From Acanthornis magna (lineage: Eukaryota; Chordata; Aves; Passeriformes; Acanthizidae): 64,000 nucleotides of DNA. The notes under the pieces were generated by a model, which saw nothing but the letters and a program-made list of their open reading frames with translations, was not told where the DNA came from and did not search any database. The stretch covers positions 16,755,501 to 16,819,500 of the forward strand of contig JAWUZG010000029.1 of NCBI GenBank assembly GCA_036785705.1, given 5' to 3'. Positions 57,901 through 64,000 of this stretch are shown here, one piece after another (positions within the stretch are counted from its first letter, which is position 1; every line of letters starts with the position of its first letter). The translations under genes were made by a program, and so were the position numbers.

Positions 57901-60900
57901 GTTTGCTCTCAAGTGTTTTGTAGACTAAGGGGCCCCCTCTGCTTCCCTTTAAAAATCTCTTGGCACCTAAGCCAAGATTTTCTTGAACTCATTAATCACA
58001 ATCATATGCTCCCTTCACCTCTTAAATACACTGCTTAGATCCTAACCTGAATATCTATGCTTCAAATGGAGAAAGCACAAAAATGACAAAACCAGTAACA
58101 TATAGAAGTTTCAATGCCCTTAACTTCTGCTACATTAAATTTAGTAAAATCTTATGAAGGTGGTTAAGAGCACAAGAGGTCGCTTGTGCTACATGATGAG
58201 GTAAAAAAGAGCAAGTCATTCTACCTCTTAACCACCTAGTCTTCATTGTCTAGTGTTCTGTCTACATGCACCTCCATTTTGTACTTCTAAAAGTAAAAGA
58301 TGGTCTAGGTAAAACCTATTCCATTCAATGCAGCAGTGATGTGCGTAGCATTCTGCATTATTCTTCTTTTCTATTCAAAGTCACTCTTGCAATTTCGTCT
58401 TGGCTTAACTGAAGTAATTCAACATTAGTTATCTTTGACATGAGACTATCCACTAAGGAGTGAGAGGAAGGCATATCTGTTTGTACAAAAAGCAATCCTT
58501 CAATTCCATTTATTAACAAGCAGCAAACATTATACCCATGTGCTGGAGAAAAATCCCAATTAAACCAAAACCAACTTCATGTTTACAGTCCATCAAAAAT
58601 TCCTTTGAAATTGAAAGATGGCCCAATTCTACAAGGGTCTTACAAAAATGCAAAGACTGATTGATACCATTAGTCCTTCACTGTCTTACCCATAAACATG
58701 TGTAATAGTGCCTGTTCACCGACTTTGAGAAGCAGTTTTGAAGCTGCATCCTGGGTTACAATATGGGGTGTAATTGACCTTTGTATTCTACTCCTATCTA
58801 CATCATTCCTGATGAATTGTTAATGGTGGGTCGTTTGTAACAGCTGCCCCGTGCACACCCAACCCCTCAGACTGCAGGCTGGGTGGTAGATAAGGCAGAA
58901 GAGGCAAACCCTCCAATGCAGTGTTTCCTTCTCTTCACAATTAACTCAGCTGTGTTAACTACACCCGTCCTGAGGTTGTCTCTCTGTTAATGGGCAATCA
59001 TGAACTCAATGGCCCTAGCAAGAACGGGCAACTGCAAGGACTCAACAGTATGAAATCATTCCATTGTGAAACTCCCTGCCCTAGGGGAGGTACCACCTCA
59101 ACCTGACTGTATATAATCTGGGGCTTTGGGGACTTGGGACACCACCACCACTGCTTAAAAGACCCAGAGGAGGACCAGACTTTCCACAGGACCACTGCTT
59201 TCAACAAGACTGCAACCATCACTTCCATCAGGACTGCAACCATCGCTTAATCAGACTGTGACCACCACATTGACCGACAGGGTGCAAGGTTGTACTCCGT
59301 GGGTTTAAGGCAGTTTTTCTGTATCATTGCATTTATTGTAATCTTTCTATTTAATTATAACTCCGATCGGAAATCTCTCTCAAGGTATTTGTGCGGGGTT
59401 CATCTCTCCTGGTGGTTTACTTTCAAACCAGCTTGGGCTGTACACATTGAAAGATTAGGAGATGTTCAAACTAAATGTCTAGTAGGGCAACATATGTGCC
59501 TAAACAGGTACTTCAAGATTGAGGTAGGAATGGACTAAAAATTCTGATTTAAGGTAAGTCTCACGACAAATAGTGATAGACTTCAATCCATCTTTACTTT
59601 AAATACAACTTTCATTTTACATCTGTTAATTTTATAGTAGATGACCCTTTCACAGGCATATCTGGTGCATGTGACAAGGCCTGTAACAAAGGGTGGGAGG
59701 GCTGCAGGATGACCTCTGGGTAGAGTCCAGGGGCTTTTCATGCCAAACACAGCCCATTTCAGCAGACCCACTGCAGGACACTGATGGACAAAAGGTTGGG
59801 TGAGACACAACAGAGGGAATGCCATGGACAGAGGAGGACAAGGAGAAGTTCCAGGTATCCAAGCTGCCATTCCCCACCCTGTAGCCTCTGGAGGACTTCA
59901 CATTGGAACAGATGGGACATTTTCTGAAGGAGATGACGTTGACAGAGAGCACATGCTGGAACAGATTTTTTTTCTAAAGGATGGCAGCCCACGGGGAAAG
60001 CCCGCATCCCAGGAGGGAAAAATTGGGAGGGAGATGAAGCAGCAGAGGAACTGCTCTGTAATGACCATATGCCCTCACGCCCACTGCAGTGGGCATGAGG
60101 AGTCTGGGAGGAAGGAGTGAAACAGAGCCTGGCAAAGGGGAAGGAAAGTGTTATTTAATACTTGCCTTTCTCATACTTGTTTCTCATGCTAAGGGAACTT
60201 CCCTGTCTGGCTATGCAGGAGCCACTCTGGCAATCACTCTCACACCACCTGAGCTGGGGCTCACAGCCCCTTCACAGCTACCCACCCCGCACTCACACTG
60301 TCAGACCATGTTTCCTCACTGGCTCAACACCAGATTTCCCTTAGCAGTCTCAGACGTCCGTAGCAGAGTCTCCAACTTCCAGATCCTAAAAGTAATTTAA
60401 TCTTGATGCAACAACTTAATAACAAAATAACAGCTCAAAATGGGTGCCTCCTAGGAGGCCCCTTACAGTCAGTCTAAGGGCAGGAAAGTCTGGGGGTTGT
60501 AGGCTGCTGCTGCATCTCTTGAGTGTCTGGTCACCTGGCCTGCCCCACAGGTCCTCAGGTCTTTTGTTATGCAAAGGGTCAGCAGGTCATGGCCTATTGC
60601 TGGGAACACTCATAGATCAATCTGCAGTTTGCACTTCCAGCCTGCAAACCCAGCTACCTGCACTGAATGTATCCCTCAATATCTTACTACCTGAATATTG
60701 ATTTTAATTGGAAAAACATTAACATAATTTTCCCCAAACTGAGTTTCTTTTGCCCTGTAACTGGTTAGCCCTGTTTTCATCTCAACCCATAAGCTTTCTC
60801 ATGCTATTTTCCCCCTTACCCCAAATAAGTGAAAAGCAAATGAGTGAGCAGCTAGGTAGGTCATTGGCTGTTTGCCATTACAGGTATTGCACTTCCATCA

Positions 60901-63814
60901 TATTACATTAGGTAGGCTGACGTAGCATAATGTACTTTCTGAATGTCTCACTCTGGTGTCATTTTTAGCCACCTTTTATGCAGCATAAATATAACACAGG
61001 ACAAAAGGTCCTGAATCAATTATGGCTGTAAGAGTGATCTAGCTCAGCTTTCTGCAGCAACATTGGTAGTGGTAGACAAGCTTGACTGAAGCTTGGTCAC
61101 GTGCATCTGTGGTACAATGCCATGCACATCTGCTTAAGGTAAATGTCTACAAGGCTCTTGGAACCTTGGAATATGTTCCTACAGAAGTCATCAAGATTAG
61201 AACAAAGCAGTCTCTTATTTGCACTCCATCCAAGTCAGCACTGGAAAACACCAACTGTTTCCATTTTCTCTGTCCCTGCAATGCACAGTACTTACCAAAA
61301 TATGGTTCATTTGGGCATCCTTTCAAGCGTACCCCCTTCTGAGTACATTCAATCAGAAGATGCCTTACAAGTTCATTTGACAAATCTCCAACTGTGTTGA
61401 AAAAGAAAGCTCATGAAAAGAAGTAATTAACAGACAAGTCTCACAAATTAGGTCTTTATGAAGCAGTTTTTCCACATTACCACCAAACATTTTATATACA
61501 GAATGCAAATACAATTAGACCTACTCTGAAAGTTACAAGATGTATTTAAAAGGCCATTCTGCAAAAAACAAATAAGCAAATAGCTCACTTTAGACAGCCA
61601 GAGGAAATGGTTTTATATTCTTAAGTGACTGACATCCAAATATACACTGGTGTCCAAAAACGTCCAAGTATGGTCCCAACTACAGACAGGAACAGAAATT
61701 TGGAAAATCAATGGTTAGAAATTTTGATGCACTTGCCCATTAAAAGAACTTGTATCCAAAGTGACAAGAAAGTAAAAGTATGGAAAAACATTCCAATTTC
61801 CATTTCCAGTTCTGCTCATAGAAGTTCTCCAGATTAAAACAAGAGAAGATTTAGCTACACAAAGGTAATGATGGCAAATCTCTCAGTGAATTTTTAAGTT
61901 TCCAAATGTTTGCAGTTTTATGCTAAGTCTCTGCTCCTCAAAACAATTACTCAAAACACTAAGGTTTCACCAGATTTTAAGACAGTTTTTATCTCAGGAA
62001 TCTAAGACAAACCAAAATTGTTGAGTTGGATGTAATGAGGAGATTCAAAGCCCAAGAGACATATAAAAATTCTCTTGAGATTTAGCATTCTTTTAAACAT
62101 CTACATACATATGCAGACATATAATTAAGACAACTTAAGTATTTCTTGAAAGACAGATTCACAGTGTTTCATACCTGACTACAAACTGAATCCTTCTCCA
62201 AATAATTAAAAGGCTATTCCATAGCAACAGGACAAAGCTATCAAACCATTCAAACCTAAACAACAGAGCTACAAACACACATGCTCCCTTTGTTCTATCA
62301 GGAAACATGTCAAGGGCTGACTTTCAGGCTAATACAGATGAATGCATTAATATGGACAGCAGAAACTTCTATGCAAGCAAATATTGCACTTATCACTTTT
62401 TCAAACAGCTTACTGTTTGCTGTTACGCTCTCACAAAATTAAAAATAAATTACTACAAGGTATGTTGGAAAGGGAAGCCTGGAACAAGAAACCCAATAGA
62501 AAGCTGAACCAATTTGTGCCTTCTGGGATCAAACAGTGCAAACCAAGAAAGCTAAGTATCACAAAATGAGAAGTGGAAGAATGTTACAGTCTTACTACAA
62601 CTTGTCTGTTGTACTACTAACATAAACTGTCTCTTAAAGACTGGCAGAGTTTGAACTTCCATGTCTTCCTGGACTTCACCGACCTGATTATAAGAAAAGA
62701 TTACTAAAAACACCTACAAGTCACTTTCAATTTGCCTCCTAGTTGTTGCTACCACCACCCCAGTACACCTGTGTTGTCTTCATTAAGACACTGAAGTGGT
62801 TCTGCTAATGTTTATAGGCAACAAAAAGGACTACATGGCAAATTGTTATTAAAAATTGTTTCAAGATACCAGATTAAAACACAATTTCAAAGTGTTATTG
62901 TAATAGAGGTGAACTGCTAACCTCACCCCAGAGTAAGCAAATCCAAACCAACAGCCAAACAAAAAACCAAAGCAGCTAAAAACACATTTCCATAAAAACA
63001 ACACTAAGAATAAATGCTTTCCTGTAATCTTAGTTGCTTACTTCACCAATCAGCATGTACTAATGAAACATAATAAGCTTTGCAAAAGAAAAACAGCAGC
63101 AATAAAAATCACTCCACTACCCTTCCAGTAGTACAAATGGAACCAAGAACACTACAGATAATGGCTGCTGAGTTTCCATACACCAATTAGTGATTTCTGT
63201 ACGTTCTTCTCATTTTACATTTCACAGCCACTGGAGCTGGCAGAGTAGGTATAAAAAACACCACTTCTTTTAAACAATTATCCTTAGGAACCTCTTCAGA
63301 TTTATATCTGAAGTAGAACTGTCTCAAAACAAAACTTTGGGATCAAAAATATTCAGCCCTCCAGCCAAGCAGAACTTTCATTGTAGTCTGTGAATCAAAT
63401 GCAGACTTCTGATTGCTGGGGAAGACCAGTTGCTGAGATGATGCTGATTTTCTATTAGGTTCCTGAGGTACAGCACATGCACAGCCACAAAGCACATATA
63501 TTTATGAGTCATGGTGAAACCATATAGTACAACAAGCATTGTATCCAGTCTCATTTAACAACATATCAAATGTAGTCTGCAATTCAAATTGCACTTATGA
63601 GACAAGCGCAAGATTCCACCAGATGACTACCCAGCAATAACGACTACCTACTTTGTATGGCTTATTTAGTAACATACAGAAGTACCTTTTTTAAACTGTA
63701 GCAGAGAAGGAGGTGGTGTGGCAACTTTCACTGCTAGCCCATAGGCTCCCCGGAAAGAATGACTGTCTCGCACAATGAAAGACCCAGGTTCCTTGTCCTT
63801 GAGAACAGCAATGG
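48826..63814 (-). CDS. TNS3: Tensin-3, C-terminal SH2 and PTB domains (3' part of gene, 8 exons)
   Basis: Tensins are focal-adhesion adaptors linking integrin tails and actin to tyrosine-kinase signalling; the SH2 domain binds phosphotyrosine and the PTB domain binds integrin beta tails. Eight minus-strand exons join in frame: 63686-63814, 61296-61391, 57757-57834, 55917-55993, 51227-51395, 50152-50220, 49989-50015 and 48826-48970. The first two and part of the third give the SH2 domain, including FIVRDSHSF, which carries the phosphate-binding arginine. The linker has EEIAETSP and AAELLKQGA. The PTB domain starts near [16 protein letters not shown] and includes [17 protein letters not shown] and [15 protein letters not shown]. 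The frame ends in IGSQKKI and TGA. From family knowledge the [16 protein letters not shown] variant fits TNS3 better than TNS1 or TNS4. No frameshift or stop is seen. The remainder of the protein, including the start of the SH2 domain and the N-terminal PTP/C2-like part, lies beyond 64,000. Confidence 0.9.
49299..49359 (+). repeat. GTGGT-type minisatellite in the last TNS3 intron
   Basis: About 60 bp made of GTGTGGT and GTGCAGT units, G-rich on the plus strand. It lies in the 1,018-bp intron between the microexon and the last exon. In the TNS3 transcript it reads as a CA/CCA-rich stretch. Confidence 0.85.
49989..50015 (-). CDS. TNS3: TNS3 27-nt microexon in the PTB domain
   Basis: This exon is inferred from frame continuity. 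After a pyrimidine-rich stretch and an ACAAG acceptor it reads WKKDGLSA between two split lysine codons, then a consensus GTAAGT donor. It sits only 136 bp from the exon before it. The residues bridge ALDPQDRK and [10 protein letters not shown] as the family requires (the human protein has a W-K-D-G motif at this point, from memory). It falls below most gene finders' length limits. Confidence 0.87.
50152..50220 (-). CDS. TNS3: TNS3 exon: PTB core
   Basis: This 69-nt exon lies between CTATCCAG and GTAAGTAC. It encodes [15 protein letters not shown] and ALDPQDR, with split lysine codons at both ends. The FFRRHY block is nearly invariant among tensins in my knowledge of the family. Confidence 0.94.
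51227..51395 (-). CDS. TNS3: TNS3 exon: first PTB exon
   Basis: This 169-nt exon runs from a CATTACAG acceptor to a GTAAGC donor. It encodes the PTB start [16 protein letters not shown], then [15 protein letters not shown] and [20 protein letters not shown]. It ends with two bases of a lysine codon. These are the first strands and helix of the phosphotyrosine-binding fold that in tensins binds integrin beta tails. Confidence 0.94.
52173..52571 (-). mobile_element. LTR-like element in a TNS3 intron
   Basis: An approximately 400-bp block lies between two copies of TATTATTG (52167-52174 and 52572-52579). On the minus strand it contains AATAAA at 52232-52227 and ends near GATCCTCCGCA, as an LTR would. 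It includes a (CTG)6-like run near 52355. No clean TG...CA ends fit the direct repeats, so the boundaries are uncertain. Confidence 0.4.
52580..55916. other. TNS3 intron sequence, nothing recognised
   Basis: Remainder of the 4,521-bp intron upstream of the first PTB exon. It is AT-rich, with a poly-T run at about 53,918-53,934, and holds no supported gene or repeat boundary. Confidence 0.5.
55917..55993 (-). CDS. TNS3: TNS3 exon: SH2-PTB linker
   Basis: This 77-nt exon follows a CTGTTTGCAG acceptor. It encodes [15 protein letters not shown] and [11 protein letters not shown], the short linker before the PTB domain. The donor is GTCTGT, weaker than the others in this gene, but the split alanine codon joins perfectly to the next exon. 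Confidence 0.92.
57757..57834 (-). CDS. TNS3: TNS3 exon: end of SH2 domain and start of linker
   Basis: This 78-nt exon follows a GACCACAG acceptor and ends at a GTATGC donor. It encodes [15 protein letters not shown] and [10 protein letters not shown], beginning and ending in split codons that match both neighbours. [14 protein letters not shown] is the last strand and helix region of the tensin SH2 fold. Confidence 0.93.
58987..59431 (+). mobile_element. LTR-like element in a TNS3 intron
   Basis: The block opens with TGTTAATGGGC, has a TATATAA box at about 59110-59116, and then imperfect repeats of GACTGCAACCATC at about 59195-59270. A T-rich R/U5-like tail follows, ending near CAAACCA. 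The layout resembles avian LTRs. No target duplication was found and the ends are approximate. Confidence 0.45.
59432..61295. other. TNS3 intron sequence, nothing recognised
   Basis: This is part of the 3,461-bp intron between the SH2 exons. It contains moderately GC-rich stretches (59,650-60,650) with several short overlapping open frames on both strands. None has a recognisable domain or consistent splice context. Confidence 0.5.
61296..61391 (-). CDS. TNS3: TNS3 exon: C-terminal half of SH2 domain
   Basis: This 96-nt exon lies between an ACACAG acceptor and a GTAAGTAC donor. It completes the split valine codon and encodes [15 protein letters not shown] followed by [16 protein letters not shown]. 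It ends with the first base of a glycine codon. HLLIEC and [12 protein letters not shown] are typical of tensin SH2 domains. The intron upstream of it is 2,294 bp. Confidence 0.93.
61392..63685. other. TNS3 intron sequence, nothing recognised
   Basis: A 2,294-bp intron between the two main SH2 exons, AT-rich. No repeat or additional exon could be supported. Confidence 0.5.
63686..63814 (-). CDS. TNS3: TNS3 exon: first SH2 exon in the window
   Basis: This 129-nt exon starts after a CTCACAG acceptor and ends at a GTACTT donor. It begins with the last two bases of an alanine codon and ends with the first base of a valine codon. It encodes [13 protein letters not shown], then [15 protein letters not shown] and [14 protein letters not shown]. 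The arginine in IVRDS matches the FLVR-type arginine that contacts phosphotyrosine in SH2 domains, so ligand binding looks intact. Confidence 0.92.
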
Positions 63815-64000
63815 CTGTGAGGAATTCCAGCAGAGAGAAAAAAATAGCTCAAGAAAAATGCACACACTCAAAAGGTACAGAAGTGCAAATGTATAATGAA
63901 TAGGACATCAATGCAAGTAAGACCTTTTACTCCATCCTCATTGCTGTAGAACAGAATACAATCAAGCATATTTGGGGGACCCAAGTGGAAACACCTGGTC

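Noticed and set aside
60089..60701. Overlapping 85-103-codon frames in the GC-richer part of a TNS3 intron
   Set aside because: They have no recognisable domain or plausible splice sites, and run opposite to TNS3.

Overview
The window is vertebrate genomic DNA, most likely from a bird. Three things point there: many CR1 non-LTR retrotransposon fragments with the avian-type 3' end, numerous retroviral LTRs and degraded proviruses, and the last coding exons of a tensin gene whose sequence fits tensin-3 (TNS3). A tRNA-Ile-like SINE with a CR1-like tail at 3121-3262 is a type best known to me from passerines. It hints at a species other than chicken, but this is inference. Almost all other open reading frames are chance or repeat-derived.

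The right third (48,826-63,814, minus strand) holds the 3' end of TNS3. Eight coding exons encode most of the C-terminal SH2 domain and the whole PTB domain, ending at a TGA at 48,826-48,828. All exon junctions agree in phase, and all introns have GT donors and AG acceptors. One exon is only 27 nt. Introns and downstream DNA contain LTR-like pieces and a GTGGT-rich minisatellite.

The left two thirds (1-48,500) appear to be intergenic DNA downstream of TNS3. I find no conserved protein-coding gene there. A CpG-rich block with a TATA-like box at about 8,170-8,690 could be the promoter of an unrecognised, perhaps non-coding, transcript. A smaller GC-rich block lies at 2,480-2,760.

The intergenic part is a graveyard of mobile elements: (1) a solo LTR at 6,919-7,381 with a 6-bp target duplication, and a second LTR of the same family at 30,887-31,407 on the minus strand, followed by a tRNA-Trp-type primer site and an open gag-like frame; (2) a two-LTR class I provirus at 8,804-14,513 with recognisable RT and RNase H remains; (3) a CR1 split by a solo LTR at 22,055-22,699; (4) a class II provirus 3' end at about 25,045-26,372; (5) a solo LTR at 28,447-29,012; (6) an array of a 385-bp repeat at 31,408-33,500 joined to integrase, gamma-type env and a 3' LTR ending near 36,165; (7) a CR1 split by a solo LTR at 38,919-39,742; (8) a further LTR at about 41,716-42,176; and (9) two CR1 pieces in opposite orientation meeting at about 44,100.

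I see no clearly new functional system. The most unusual structure is the homogeneous 385-bp tandem array, whose unit includes sequence related to the neighbouring integrase region.
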